A DNA stretch of 64,000 nucleotides from Rahnella rivi (GCF_019049655.1 NZ_JAFMOX010000065.1:186001-250000), one strand, 5' to 3'; positions 18,696 to 28,090 are shown, counted from the stretch's first letter. Notes: generated from the letters alone by a model not told the origin. Translations and numbers: made by a program.

Positions 18696-18726
18696 AAGGC
18701 GGCCTGAGGGCTGCCTTTTTTGTTTT
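18696..18726 (+). terminator. terminator of the DUF3313 gene
   Basis: AAGGCGGCC and GGCTGCCTT pair over 9 bp with one G-T pair and a TGAG loop, followed by TTTTTTGTTTT. Confidence 0.9.
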
Positions 18727-18747
18727 ATTTTTTTCGACTTTCATTTT

Positions 18748-18768
18748 TGATATCAAATAGTGATATCA
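18748..18768. promoter_or_regulatory. tandem palindromes upstream of hicAB, candidate HicB operator
   Basis: TGATATCA, itself a perfect palindrome, occurs at 18748-18755 and 18761-18768, 13 bp apart. HicB here carries a ribbon-helix-helix tail, and such antitoxins usually bind repeated short palindromes in their own promoter. The site is about 40 bp before the hicA ATG. Confidence 0.6.
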
Positions 18769-18809
18769 TAAAAATTTGGCGGCAATCACTTTCGAAGGAT
18801 CGATAAATT

Positions 18810-19073
18810 ATGAAGATGCTAAATGCCGCACACCTGAAAACGTTACATCTTATTTTTGCCTTACCCACCCCCTCAACGCTCGAATGGCGAAAAATAGAGG
18901 TTTTATTTATCGCTTTGGGAGCCAAAGTCAGTGAAGGCAAAGGTTCGCGGGTACGCTTTGAAATTAATCAGGTTGTTGCTTCATTTCACCGGCCACACCC
19001 GGAAAAAGAAGCGAAAATTTATCAGGTACGGGATGCCAGAACATTCCTTGAAGCGACAGGAGTAAAACCATGA
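18810..19073 (+). CDS. hicA: HicA-family toxin
   Basis: An 87-aa predicted mRNA-interferase toxin of the HicA double-stranded-RNA-binding-like fold. WRKIEVLFIALGAKVSEGKG is followed by SRVRF, where many HicA proteins have GSHH; the histidines here lie in SFHRPHPEKE. The C-terminal KIYQVRDARTFLEATGV is typical of the longer HicA subgroup. It is longer than the E. coli protein (58 aa). Its stop overlaps the hicB start by 4 bp. Confidence 0.85.
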   Translation: MKMLNAAHLKTLHLIFALPTPSTLEWRKIEVLFIALGAKVSEGKGSRVRFEINQVVASFHRPHPEKEAKIYQVRDARTFLEATGVKP

Positions 19074-19402
19074 GTACCATGACCTATCAGGGATATGCAG
19101 CCAGGATAGAATATAGCGACGAGGATCAGTGTCTGATCGGGCACATCGCGGGTATTCAGGACGTAATAGGTTTCCATGCAGATAACGTCTCAGACCTCAG
19201 GGCTGTTTTTGAAGAAGCCGTTGACGACTATCTCAGTTATTGTGCTGAGCAAGGTCGCGCTCCTCAACGTCCCGCAAGCGGTAAAATCAGCCTGAGGATT
19301 CAGCCTGAAGTCCATGCTGCTATCAATATTGCAGCAGAGATCTCCGGTAAAAGTGTCAATCAATGGATTAACGATATGTTGATTCAGGCAGTTCACGGTT
19401 AA
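19070..19402 (+). CDS. hicB: HicB-family antitoxin
   Basis: A 110-aa antitoxin. The N-terminal part (YQGYAARIEYSDEDQCLIG and HADNVSDLRAVFEEAVDDYL) is the partially degenerate RNase H-like HicB domain that neutralises HicA. The C-terminal GKISLRIQPEVHAAINIAAE with SVNQWINDMLIQA is a ribbon-helix-helix DNA-binding tail, so it should repress its own operon. Confidence 0.88.
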   Translation: MSTMTYQGYAARIEYSDEDQCLIGHIAGIQDVIGFHADNVSDLRAVFEEAVDDYLSYCAEQGRAPQRPASGKISLRIQPEVHAAINIAAEISGKSVNQWINDMLIQAVHG

Positions 19403-19416
19403 AAAAATGTACCCGG

Positions 19417-19444
19417 AATGAGGCAGCCCGTTGGTTGCCTCATT
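19417..19444 (+). terminator. hairpin after hicAB
   Basis: AATGAGGCA and TGCCTCATT form a perfect 9-bp stem with a 10-nt loop, 15 bp after the hicB stop. The following U-tract is short. Confidence 0.6.
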
Positions 19445-19605
19445 TCAAATTGATTGCGCGATAATTTTCCGCGCACTCAATCTCCTGGCACCCATGCCGC
19501 AGTTCCGCCGTTATCCGCGCCTGACGCTCAACTCAGACACCGCGCCAGAGAAGAATGGGTTTGGGGCGCACAGAAAATAAAACTCTGAGAGGATTTCACA
19601 CATAA

Positions 19606-19644
19606 AAAAACGCCAGCGGATCTTGCGATCGCACTGGCGTTTTT
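19606..19644 (-). terminator. guaA terminator
   Basis: AAAAACGCCAG pairs with CTGGCGTTTTT about 32 bp beyond the guaA stop, with T-tracts usable on both strands. Confidence 0.85.
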
Positions 19645-19675
19645 ACGGGTTTCAGGCTTCAGCTTTTGCTAAAAC

Positions 19676-21253
19676 TTATTCCCACTCAATCGTTGCCGGT
19701 GGTTTACCCGAGATGTCGTAAACAACGCGGGAAATGCCGTCAACTTCGTTGATGATGCGGTTGGAGCAGCGGCCGAGGAAATCGTACGGCAGGTGCGCCC
19801 AGTGCGCGGTCATGAAGTCGATGGTTTCCACTGCGCGCAGGGAAACGACCCAGTCGTATTTACGGCCATCGCCCATCACGCCAACGGAGCGGACTGGCAG
19901 GAAGACGGTGAAGGCCTGGCTGACTTTGTTGTACAGATCGGCTTTGTGCAGTTCTTCGATGAAGATAGCATCGGCGCGGCGCAACAGGTCGCAGTACTCT
20001 TTCTTCACTTCGCCCAGCACGCGAACGCCCAGACCCGGCCCCGGGAACGGGTGACGGAAAAGCATGTCGTATGGCAGGCCGAGTTCCAGACCGATTTTAC
20101 GCACTTCGTCTTTGAACAGCTCTTTCAGCGGCTCAACCAGACCCAGTTTCATTTCTTTTGGCAGGCCGCCCACGTTGTGGTGGGATTTGATCACGTGCGC
20201 TTTGCCGGTGGCAGAGGCCGCAGATTCGATCACGTCAGGGTAGATCGTGCCCTGCGCCAGCCATTTCACCGCATCCTGCTTGCAGGCTTCTTCATCGAAC
20301 ACTTCAACAAAGACGCGGCCAATGATTTTACGTTTGGCTTCAGGTTCATCAACGCCTGCCAGCGCAGACAGGAAACGCTCTTCGGCAGCGACGTGAACGA
20401 TGTTCAGGCCGAAACGGTCGCCGAACATTTCCAGAACCTGATCGGCTTCGTTAAGACGCAGCAGGCCGTTATCCACAAATACGCAGGTCAGACGGTCGCC
20501 AATCGCGCGGTGCAGCAGCATCGCGGTCACGGAGGAGTCCACGCCACCGGACAGGCCGAGGATCACGTGATCGTCGCCAATCTGCACGCGCAGACGCTCA
20601 ACCGCGTCTTCGATGATTTTCGCTGGTGTCCACAGGGCTTCGCACTCGCAGATGTCCATGATGAAACGTTCGAGCATACGCAGGCCCTGACGGGTGTGCG
20701 TCACTTCCGGGTGGAACTGCACACCGTAGAAGCGTTTTTCTTCGTTCGCCATAATGGCAAACGGGCAAGTCTCGGTGCTGGCAACGGTCACGAAACCGGA
20801 CGGGATGGCCGTCACTTTGTCGCCGTGGCTCATCCAGACGTCGAGCAGCGGTTTGTTGTTCTCGCTCAGGGCGTCCTGAATGTCGCGGATCAACGCGCTT
20901 TCAGTCTGAACTTCAACCTGCGCGTAACCAAATTCGCGCTCGTTAGAGCCTTCAACATGGCCGCCTAACTGCATTGCCATGGTTTGCATGCCGTAGCAGA
21001 CGCCCAGAACCGGCACACCGGCTTCGAAGACGTAATCAGGGGCGCGCGGGCTGTCATGCTCGGTGGTACTTTCCGGGCCGCCGGACAGGATGATCCCGTT
21101 CGGGTTGAATTCGCGGATTTGGGCTTCGGTTACGTCCCAGGCCCAGAGTTCGCAATAGACACCCAGTTCACGCACGCGGCGCGCAACAAGTTGGGTGTAC
21201 TGGGAGCCGAAATCGAGGATCAGGATACGGTGCTTGTGAATATTTTCGCTCAT
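19676..21253 (-). CDS. guaA: GMP synthase (glutamine-hydrolysing)
   Basis: A 525-aa cytosolic enzyme that converts XMP to GMP with glutamine and ATP, identical in length to E. coli GuaA. It has an N-terminal class I glutamine amidotransferase domain (LDFGSQYTQL, LGVCYGMQ with the nucleophilic Cys, VQFHPEVTHT) and an ATP-pyrophosphatase domain (GLSGGVDSSV near residue 230) plus the C-terminal dimerisation domain. The start at 21253 is the family start; an upstream extension of 8 codons is not supported. Second gene of the guaBA operon. Confidence 0.97.
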   Translation of the reverse strand: MSENIHKHRILILDFGSQYTQLVARRVRELGVYCELWAWDVTEAQIREFNPNGIILSGGPESTTEHDSPRAPDYVFEAGVPVLGVCYGMQTMAMQLGGHVEGSNEREFGYAQVEVQTESALIRDIQDALSENNKPLLDVWMSHGDKVTAIPSGFVTVASTETCPFAIMANEEKRFYGVQFHPEVTHTRQGLRMLERFIMDICECEALWTPAKIIEDAVERLRVQIGDDHVILGLSGGVDSSVTAMLLHRAIGDRLTCVFVDNGLLRLNEADQVLEMFGDRFGLNIVHVAAEERFLSALAGVDEPEAKRKIIGRVFVEVFDEEACKQDAVKWLAQGTIYPDVIESAASATGKAHVIKSHHNVGGLPKEMKLGLVEPLKELFKDEVRKIGLELGLPYDMLFRHPFPGPGLGVRVLGEVKKEYCDLLRRADAIFIEELHKADLYNKVSQAFTVFLPVRSVGVMGDGRKYDWVVSLRAVETIDFMTAHWAHLPYDFLGRCSNRIINEVDGISRVVYDISGKPPATIEWE

Positions 21254-21325
21254 GAGGGGGCGTTTTCCAGAAAGCAATAAAAGCGTTAAAACAACAGGTT
21301 AAATTTTCTGACAATCTTAAAAGCA

Positions 21326-21350
21326 GACAGCGAGCCTTAAGCTCGCTGTC
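21326..21350 (-). terminator. guaB-guaA intercistronic hairpin
   Basis: GACAGCGAGC and GCTCGCTGTC form a perfect 10-bp stem with a 5-nt loop, 8 bp after the guaB stop. The run after it is TGCTTTT, so it is probably an attenuating or message-stabilising hairpin rather than a full terminator. Confidence 0.6.
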
Positions 21351-21357
21351 TTTCGGG

Positions 21358-22824
21358 TCAGGAACCCATGCGGTAGTTCGGTGACTCTTTGGTAATGGTC
21401 ACGTCATGTACGTGGCTTTCCTGGATCCCTGCACCGCTGATGCGGACAAACTCAGCCTTGGTGCGCAGGTCGTCGATGGTAGCACAACCGGTCAGCCCCA
21501 TACAGGAGCGCAGACCGCCCATTTGCTGGTGGATGATTTCTTTCAGACGGCCTTTATAGGCCACGCGACCTTCGATACCTTCCGGTACCAGTTTGTCAGC
21601 GGCGTTGTCCGTCTGGAAGTAACGGTCAGAGGAGCCTTTGGACATCGCGCCCAGAGAACCCATACCACGGTAAGATTTGTATGAACGGCCCTGATACAGC
21701 TCGATTTCGCCCGGCGATTCTTCGGTCCCTGCCAGCATCCCGCCAACCATCACGCAGCTTGCGCCAGCCGCGATAGCTTTAGCGATGTCGCCGGAGAAGC
21801 GGATACCGCCGTCAGCGATAACCGGAATGCCTGTGCCTTCCAGCGCTTCAACCGCGTCAGAAACGGCGGTGATTTGCGGAACACCCACGCCGGTCACGAT
21901 ACGGGTAGTACAGATGGAGCCAGGACCGATACCGACTTTCACCGCGCTCACGCCCGCTTTCGCCAGTGCCAGAGCACCTGCGCCAGTTGCGACGTTACCG
22001 CCAATGATTTGCAGATCCGGGTATTTAGCACGGGTTGCGCGGATACGTTCCAGAACGCCTTCGGAGTGGCCGTGAGAGGAGTCAATCAGCAGAACGTCAA
22101 CACCGGCGGCGACCAGCGCATCGATACGCTCTTCGTTGCCCGCACCTGCGCCAACCGCAGCACCGACGCGCAGGCTGCCCTGCTCATCTTTACAGGCGTT
22201 CGGTTTACGTTCGGCTTTCTGGAAGTCTTTTACGGTGATCATACCGAGCAGATGGAATTGCGCGTCAACCACCAGCGCTTTCTCTACGCGTTTTTCGTGC
22301 ATTTTTTGCAGCACGACTTCGCGGGCTTCGCCTTCTTTGACGGTGACCAGACGCTCTTTCGGCGTCATGACTGCCGTGACAGGCTGTTCCAGATCGGTCA
22401 CGAAGCGCACGTCACGACCGGTAATAATACCGACCAGTTCGTTTTCTTCCGTCACGACCGGATAACCGGCAAAACCGTTAATTTCAGTGAGTGCTTTAAC
22501 CTGACGCAGAGTGGTCGAAGGTGTGACGGTTTTAGGGTCAGCAACAACGCCGCTTTCATGCTTCTTCACGCGACGGACTTCTTCCGCCTGACGCTCAATA
22601 GACATGTTCTTGTGGATGAATCCGAGGCCGCCTTCCTGCGCCAGAGCAATCGCCAGATTCGCTTCAGTCACGGTATCCATGGCTGCGGACAGCATAGGGA
22701 TATTCAGACGGATTTTAGCGGTCAGTTGAGTACCGAGATCGGCAGTATTGGGCAGAACTGTGGAGTGGGCTGGAACAAGGAGAACGTCGTCGAACGTTAG
22801 TGCTTCTTTTGCGATACGTAGCAT
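21358..22824 (-). CDS. guaB: IMP dehydrogenase
   Basis: A 488-aa TIM-barrel enzyme oxidising IMP to XMP with NAD, the committed step to guanine nucleotides; same length as E. coli GuaB. The catalytic cysteine is in GPGSICTTRI near residue 305, the flap follows, and two CBS domains (residues about 95-200) carry VVTEENELVGIITGRD and AQFHLLGMITVKD. The start MLRIAKEALTF at 22824, with GGTGAG upstream, is chosen over a long unsupported open extension. Confidence 0.97.
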   Translation of the reverse strand: MLRIAKEALTFDDVLLVPAHSTVLPNTADLGTQLTAKIRLNIPMLSAAMDTVTEANLAIALAQEGGLGFIHKNMSIERQAEEVRRVKKHESGVVADPKTVTPSTTLRQVKALTEINGFAGYPVVTEENELVGIITGRDVRFVTDLEQPVTAVMTPKERLVTVKEGEAREVVLQKMHEKRVEKALVVDAQFHLLGMITVKDFQKAERKPNACKDEQGSLRVGAAVGAGAGNEERIDALVAAGVDVLLIDSSHGHSEGVLERIRATRAKYPDLQIIGGNVATGAGALALAKAGVSAVKVGIGPGSICTTRIVTGVGVPQITAVSDAVEALEGTGIPVIADGGIRFSGDIAKAIAAGASCVMVGGMLAGTEESPGEIELYQGRSYKSYRGMGSLGAMSKGSSDRYFQTDNAADKLVPEGIEGRVAYKGRLKEIIHQQMGGLRSCMGLTGCATIDDLRTKAEFVRISGAGIQESHVHDVTITKESPNYRMGS

Positions 22825-22875
22825 GGGCAATATCTCACCAAGGTGGATGCGGAAAAGATAAAATATTGCAGCGGG

Positions 22876-22881
22876 AGTATA
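22876..22881 (-). promoter_or_regulatory. guaBA promoter -10 element
   Basis: TATACT on the minus strand lies about 52 bp before the guaB ATG and predicts a transcript start near 22869. The -35 (TGGTCG, 17-bp spacer) is weak. A CRP-like box is centred about 117 bp upstream of this start, the spacing reported for E. coli guaB. Confidence 0.55.
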
Positions 22882-22977
22882 CAGGTGAGTAGGCATTCCG
22901 ACCAGAACTATTTCAAAAAATTCTTGATTACCTTTTGCGGGCATGTAGTATCGTTCGATTAAGTCTCTGTTTTTGAA

Positions 22978-22993
22978 TTTGATCTGGATCACA
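22978..22993 (-). promoter_or_regulatory. CRP-like site between guaB and xseA
   Basis: TGTGA-N6-TCAAA on the minus strand matches the CRP consensus TGTGA-N6-TCACA except for one base. It touches the xseA start codon and is centred near -117 of the predicted guaB start. Confidence 0.6.
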
Positions 22994-24366
22994 TGTCACT
23001 ACCTTCTTCGCCTCCTATTTTTACCGTAAGCCGCCTGAATCAGACGGTCCGACAGTTGCTGGAAAACGAAATGGGTCAGGTCTGGCTCTCCGGTGAGATT
23101 TCAAACTTCTCTCAGCCGTCCTCCGGCCACTGGTATTTCACGCTCAAAGATGACCGCGCTCAGGTCAAATGCGCGATGTTTCGCAACACCAATCGCCGCA
23201 CGACGTTTCGCCCGCAAAACGGTCAGCAGGTTCTGGTCCGCGCGACCATAACCTTGTACGAACCGCGCGGCGATTATCAGCTGATTGCCGAAAGCATGCA
23301 GGAAGCGGGTGACGGTCTGTTGCAGCAGAAATTCGATCTGCTGAAACAGCAACTGGCCGCCGAAGGTCTGTTTGATGCGCAGTTTAAACAGCCGCTGCCC
23401 TCGCCTGCCAAATGCGTCGGTGTGATCACGTCCGCCAGCGGTGCTGCGCTGCATGACGTCTTACATGTCTTAAAGCGTCGTGACCCGTCATTACCCGTCA
23501 TTATCTATCCGACCTCCGTTCAGGGCGTGGATGCGCCAGGGCAAATCGTCCGTGCCATTCAGCTGGCGAATGCCCGTGAAGAAGTGGATGTCCTGATTGT
23601 CGGGCGCGGCGGCGGTTCGCTGGAAGATTTGTGGAGCTTTAATGATGAGCGTGTGGCACGGGCGATTTTCGCCAGCCGCATTCCGATCGTCAGCGCCGTC
23701 GGCCACGAAACCGATGTCACCATTGCCGATTTTGTCGCTGATTTACGCGCGCCGACGCCATCTGCCGCCGCCGAACTGATCAGCCGCAACCAGCTGGAAT
23801 TGCTGCGACAGATCCAGTCACAGCAGCAGCGCCTTGAAATGGCGATGGATTATTATCTCGCGCAGCTCACTCAGCGTTTCACGCGTCTGAATCATCGTCT
23901 GCAACAACAGCATCCGCATTTACGTCTGGCGCGCCAGCAAACGGCACTGTTCAAACTGCGCCGCCGTCTTGATGAAGCCATGCAAAACCAGTTGCGCCAG
24001 ATGCTGCGCCGCACCGACCGTTTACAGCAACGCCTGACACAGCAGCAGCCGCAACCGCGTATTCACCGCGCCCAGCAACGGGTCCAGCAATTACAGTACC
24101 GCTTGCAGCAGGCGATGTCCGCACAACTGGGCGAACATCGCGAGCGCTTCGGCAAGGCCTGTGCACAACTGGAGGGCGTCAGCCCGCTGGCAACGCTGGC
24201 GCGCGGTTATAGCGTGACCACCACGCCACAAGGCGCGTTACTCAAGAAAACCACCCAGACCGCACCGGGCGATACGCTAAAAACACGTCTGGCCGATGGC
24301 TGGATTGAAAGTGAAGTGAAATCGATTGTGGTGGAGAAGAAGGCGCGGAAACGGGCGGTCAAATAA
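22993..24366 (+). CDS. xseA: exodeoxyribonuclease VII large subunit
   Basis: A 457-aa catalytic subunit of ExoVII, which degrades single-stranded DNA from both ends. The N-terminal OB-fold contains VWLSGEISNFSQPSSGHWYF; the nuclease core has VGVITSASGAALHD and DVLIVGRGGGSLEDLWSFNDE; a long Gln/Arg-rich coiled-coil follows (about 270-400), which binds XseB. It is divergent from guaB, as in E. coli. Confidence 0.96.
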   Translation: MSLPSSPPIFTVSRLNQTVRQLLENEMGQVWLSGEISNFSQPSSGHWYFTLKDDRAQVKCAMFRNTNRRTTFRPQNGQQVLVRATITLYEPRGDYQLIAESMQEAGDGLLQQKFDLLKQQLAAEGLFDAQFKQPLPSPAKCVGVITSASGAALHDVLHVLKRRDPSLPVIIYPTSVQGVDAPGQIVRAIQLANAREEVDVLIVGRGGGSLEDLWSFNDERVARAIFASRIPIVSAVGHETDVTIADFVADLRAPTPSAAAELISRNQLELLRQIQSQQQRLEMAMDYYLAQLTQRFTRLNHRLQQQHPHLRLARQQTALFKLRRRLDEAMQNQLRQMLRRTDRLQQRLTQQQPQPRIHRAQQRVQQLQYRLQQAMSAQLGEHRERFGKACAQLEGVSPLATLARGYSVTTTPQGALLKKTTQTAPGDTLKTRLADGWIESEVKSIVVEKKARKRAVK

Positions 24367-24380
24367 ACGTGGGGTTTAAC

Positions 24381-24408
24381 ACCTCCTCCCCTTTTCAGAG
24401 GAGGAGGT
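24381..24408. terminator. hairpin between convergent xseA and GH31 gene
   Basis: ACCTCCTCC and GGAGGAGGT form a perfect 9-bp stem with a 10-nt loop. There is no clear U-tract on either strand, so termination efficiency is uncertain. Confidence 0.5.
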
Positions 24409-24416
24409 TGAAATAC

Positions 24417-26780
24417 TTAGAGATTATAGCCAGTTGTTTTCACACCGTTCACCCACACCTCACGCGCTTCGCCTGCTGGCAGCACAATGTTGAGGATTTT
24501 CCACGCCGGTTTAAATTCCCCGCGCTGAGTGATTGTGATATCGATGCGTTGCGCGTCAGTGACAATATTCCAGTTCAGCCACAGCGCCTGATTTTGCTGC
24601 CAGCGGTGGCTCTCGCCGTCATCTTCGAACAGCATTCCCGCTGAGGTCAGTTCACCCGGTGCCGGATAAACGTGCAACTCGCGCTCCAGGTCTTTATGGC
24701 TGTCAACGTGGGCCAGCCGTGCGGATTGCGGCAATGCAGCGCCGGCGCGGACCAGCAGCGGCAAGCGCTCAAGCGGTGCATCAAGGGTGATTGTCTGGCC
24801 GCCTGCAAACCATTCCCCGGTGTAAAAATCACACCAGCCGATGCCGTTATCCGGCAGATAAACCTGACGTTCACGCTGACCTTCATCCACCACGCTGGCG
24901 ACCAGCAAATCATGCCCCATCAGGAAATCATCGGTTTCCGCGAAGGTGTTTTTATCGTGCTCGTGGTCGAGGAATGTCGGGCGCAGCATCGGCTCATCGT
25001 CGGCATGTGCCTGCCACAACAAGGTGTAGAAATACGGCAGCAGACGGTAGCGCAAACGGATCGCGTCGCGGATAAGCGGCGTCACCTGCGGGTACATCCA
25101 CGGCTCATTCACCGTGTGATCGTCATTCCAGGAGTGAATGGTAAAACGCGGATGCATCACGCCGTTTTGCACCCAGCGTACAAACAGTTCGGCATCGGGC
25201 TTATCGCCAGAGAAGCCGCCGACGTCGTGGCCGACGTTGTACAAACCGGACAAACTCATGCCAATGCCCATGCGCGTGTTGTAACGCAGCGTCTGCCAGC
25301 TGGTGCGGTTGTCGCCGCTCCACGTCTGCACGTAACGTTGCATTCCCGCACAGCCGGAACGTGAAATCAGATACGGACGGGTTTCCGGCGCGAAACTTTG
25401 CTGCGCTTCAAACGACGCACGCATCATCAGCAGCGGCATTACCGGGCGGATATGTTTAATGGCGATGGACTTACCGAAACCGTGACAACGCGCATCGTTG
25501 TCCCAGACTTCGTATTCGTTGTTGTCGTTCCATGTTGAGCCGATGCCCTTTTCCAGCAACTGCTGCGTCACCCCTTTTTGCCACCAGCGCACCGCGGCCG
25601 GGTGGGTGAAATCGAGATGCGATCCTTCGTCGTCCCAGAAAACAGAACGTTCCGGCACATTACTTTCGCTGTCACGAATGAACAATCCCTGCTCCGCCAC
25701 CTGCCCGTATTGCGGGTGATCCTGCAACAGACAAGGTTTGATGTTGGCCGCCAGACGAATACCCGCATCAAGAAATGCCTGCGACATCACTTCAGGCTGT
25801 GGCACTTTGTCGTAGTTCCAGTTGAAGACATAACGCTTGTTGCCAATCGAGGTATAACCCGATGAAAGCTGGAAAGAATCGCAGGGAATTTCATGTTGCT
25901 GACACAGCGTGATGAATTTCATCAGCTGCTGCTGGGCGTCCGGCGCATCGGTGTAGTACATGGTCGAGCCACTGTAACCGAGGCTCCATTTCGGACCAAA
26001 GGTGGTTTTACCGGTCAGCTTCACCAGTTTTTTGGTGACATCCAGCGCGGTCGGGCCGATAAACAGGTAGTAATCCAGATCCCCGGCTTCGGCGCTGAAA
26101 CGGCGGTATGGCAGATGGTAGTTATCCAGCTCATTGCCAAGATCAAGCCAGACATTGCTGAGATTGTCGTAGAACAAGCCGAAACTGACGTCGTTACGGC
26201 GGGTCAGGGTAAACGGAATATGTTTGTATAACGGATCGGTGCTGGCGGCGTTGTAACCCATCGCATCCAGATTGCGCATTTCAAAACGACGACCTGCACG
26301 GTTAAGATCCCCGGCTTTTTCGCCCAGCCCGTACACGCCATCCTGTGCTTCACGCAACTGATAGTGCGCCGAGGCATCGCCTTTCACCGACAGCATATAC
26401 GCGCCGGTTTTTCGATCGCTGACCAGCGGTAACCAGACGCCCGCCTCATTTTTATGTTCCCACTCCAGCCACAAAGGCTGATGCACGGTGACACGTAACA
26501 TTTCGGTGGTCACCGTCAGGGTATTTTCGCCGTGCGCAAGTTGATAACCCGGCAACGTAAAACCTTCATTGCTCAGACGATCGCGCCCTTCCCACGGCAC
26601 ATCATTTTGCGGCGCAATGCTCCAGGTGCGGTCCAGTGCCAGTTCACCATTGCGCTGAATAAAGACACGGATTAACCCCTGCTCCAGCACCCTCAGACAA
26701 AACAGATGCTTACCTTCGACACGCAAATCCACGCCTGCGTCATGATGTCCGGCCAGCTCCCAGTGTTTCAACGTCTTCAT
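24417..26780 (-). CDS. GH31 family alpha-glycosidase
   Basis: A 787-aa cytoplasmic glycoside hydrolase without a signal peptide. The GH31 nucleophile region is WNDNNEYEVW near residue 423, and the acid/base region is WSGDNRTSW near 500; GLYNVGHDVGGFSG and RYRLLPYFYTL are also family signatures. Alpha-glucosidase, alpha-xylosidase and sulfoquinovosidase activities occur in this family and cannot be told apart here. Its start overlaps the stop of the upstream MFS gene by 4 bp, so the sugar is probably imported by that transporter. Confidence 0.9.
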   Translation of the reverse strand: MKTLKHWELAGHHDAGVDLRVEGKHLFCLRVLEQGLIRVFIQRNGELALDRTWSIAPQNDVPWEGRDRLSNEGFTLPGYQLAHGENTLTVTTEMLRVTVHQPLWLEWEHKNEAGVWLPLVSDRKTGAYMLSVKGDASAHYQLREAQDGVYGLGEKAGDLNRAGRRFEMRNLDAMGYNAASTDPLYKHIPFTLTRRNDVSFGLFYDNLSNVWLDLGNELDNYHLPYRRFSAEAGDLDYYLFIGPTALDVTKKLVKLTGKTTFGPKWSLGYSGSTMYYTDAPDAQQQLMKFITLCQQHEIPCDSFQLSSGYTSIGNKRYVFNWNYDKVPQPEVMSQAFLDAGIRLAANIKPCLLQDHPQYGQVAEQGLFIRDSESNVPERSVFWDDEGSHLDFTHPAAVRWWQKGVTQQLLEKGIGSTWNDNNEYEVWDNDARCHGFGKSIAIKHIRPVMPLLMMRASFEAQQSFAPETRPYLISRSGCAGMQRYVQTWSGDNRTSWQTLRYNTRMGIGMSLSGLYNVGHDVGGFSGDKPDAELFVRWVQNGVMHPRFTIHSWNDDHTVNEPWMYPQVTPLIRDAIRLRYRLLPYFYTLLWQAHADDEPMLRPTFLDHEHDKNTFAETDDFLMGHDLLVASVVDEGQRERQVYLPDNGIGWCDFYTGEWFAGGQTITLDAPLERLPLLVRAGAALPQSARLAHVDSHKDLERELHVYPAPGELTSAGMLFEDDGESHRWQQNQALWLNWNIVTDAQRIDITITQRGEFKPAWKILNIVLPAGEAREVWVNGVKTTGYNL

Positions 26781-28090
26781 ACATGCTCCCTTTTTGCCGG
26801 ATTGCGGCGTTCAGCGATCAGCGCAATCAGGAATATTGCCCCAATCAAATCAAAGAATCCCATTGCGATAAACAGCGGATTGAAACCAATCGTGTCGGCA
26901 ACTGCGCCGATCAGCAGTGAAAACAGGAAGCTGGCGATCCACGCAGAGGAACCGCGCATGCCGTTGACGGTCGCTACCTGATTTTTGTCGAACGTCTCTA
27001 CCACCACGGCGCTCAGCATGCAGGAAATCACCTGGTGCCCGAAGCCACCGATGGAGATCAGCGCAATCGCCGCGTAAGGACTTTGTGTGAGTGCAACCAG
27101 GGCCAGAGACAGCATCATGAAAGCGCCGGTCACCGAGCTGGCAACGATAGAGTTAATGCGCGTGCAGCCAAATACTTTGCGGTAGAGCGTGGTGAGATAA
27201 CCGCTGGCGATACTGCCCAGATCGGCGGCCAGGAAGGGTAGCCAGGCGAACATCACGATGTGTTTCAAATCCATCCCGCGTTCGTTGGCGAGATACAGCG
27301 GCACCCAGAAACTGAACACGGCCCATGCCGGTTCGGCCAGAAATGCCGGAATAGCGATCCCGTAGAACTTTTTGTTTTTGCAGACGATTTTCAGCGACTT
27401 AAGGAACGGCAAACGCGTTTGCTGCGGCTCGTTATCAGAGCGAATCAGCGTCAGTTCGTCTTTGCTCAGGTTCGGATGGGTTTCCGGTGAATGATAAAAT
27501 TTCCACCACAGCAGCACCCACAGCATTGAGAGCACACCGCAAAACAGAAACGCACCACGCCAGCCAAAAGACAGGTGCGCCACCAGAATAATAGGCGGCG
27601 CCAGCATCGCGCCTATCGAGAAGCCTACGCCAGCCCAGCCGGCAGCAACCGGCCGCTCTTTACGCGGGAACCAGTCGGAAATCGCTTTGGCGTTGGCCGG
27701 GGTGGCCGCCGCTTCGGCGCTGCCCATGAAGAAACGCAAAATCGCCAGCTGGATCCAGCTGCCTGCCCCGGCATGCAGCATACACACCACCGCCCAGACG
27801 GAAGCGCAGATCAGGAAGCCAAGCTTCAGACCGATCACGTCAATCAGCCAGCCGCACAGGGGCTGGAAAATGGTGTACGCCGCCTGAAACGCAGCGACGA
27901 TGTAAGAATATTGTTCGGTGGTCATGTTCAGGCTGGTTTTAAGTTCCGCAGCCAGTAAACCCAGAGAGTTACGGGTGATGTAGTTGACCGTCACACCCAG
28001 CAGGAACAGCGCCAGCATCCACCAGCGCAAGGCTTTTATTTTTCGACGTCCGATAACGGCCGTATTTTCGGTGTTGATTTGAATTGTCAT
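26777..28090 (-). CDS. MFS transporter, ACS (hexuronate-type) family
   Basis: A 437-aa inner-membrane permease with about 12 helices. RWWMLALFLLGVTVNYITRNSLG at the N-terminus, GWLIDVIGLKLG after helix 2 and FMGSAEAAATPANAKAISDWFP are close to ExuT-like transporters. It is cotranscribed with the overlapping GH31 gene and divergent from the LacI-type regulator. Transport of an acidic sugar or a glycoside of one is a reasonable inference. Confidence 0.85.
   Translation of the reverse strand: MTIQINTENTAVIGRRKIKALRWWMLALFLLGVTVNYITRNSLGLLAAELKTSLNMTTEQYSYIVAAFQAAYTIFQPLCGWLIDVIGLKLGFLICASVWAVVCMLHAGAGSWIQLAILRFFMGSAEAAATPANAKAISDWFPRKERPVAAGWAGVGFSIGAMLAPPIILVAHLSFGWRGAFLFCGVLSMLWVLLWWKFYHSPETHPNLSKDELTLIRSDNEPQQTRLPFLKSLKIVCKNKKFYGIAIPAFLAEPAWAVFSFWVPLYLANERGMDLKHIVMFAWLPFLAADLGSIASGYLTTLYRKVFGCTRINSIVASSVTGAFMMLSLALVALTQSPYAAIALISIGGFGHQVISCMLSAVVVETFDKNQVATVNGMRGSSAWIASFLFSLLIGAVADTIGFNPLFIAMGFFDLIGAIFLIALIAERRNPAKREHV

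Noticed and set aside
19449..19480. hairpin TTGATTGCGCG / CGCGCACTCAA
   Set aside because: Imperfect stem without a T-tract and not adjacent to a gene end; no role could be supported.
19793..20968. 391-aa ORF on the plus strand inside guaA
   Set aside because: Antisense shadow of guaA; His/Phe/Gln-rich low-complexity translation with no start signal, and guaA itself is certain.
21874..22800. 308-aa ORF opposite guaB
   Set aside because: Antisense shadow of a certain gene, with no ribosome site or recognisable domain.
22825..22992. N-terminal extension of guaB by 56 codons
   Set aside because: It covers the predicted promoter and CRP site; family length and the start MLRIAKEAL support 22824.
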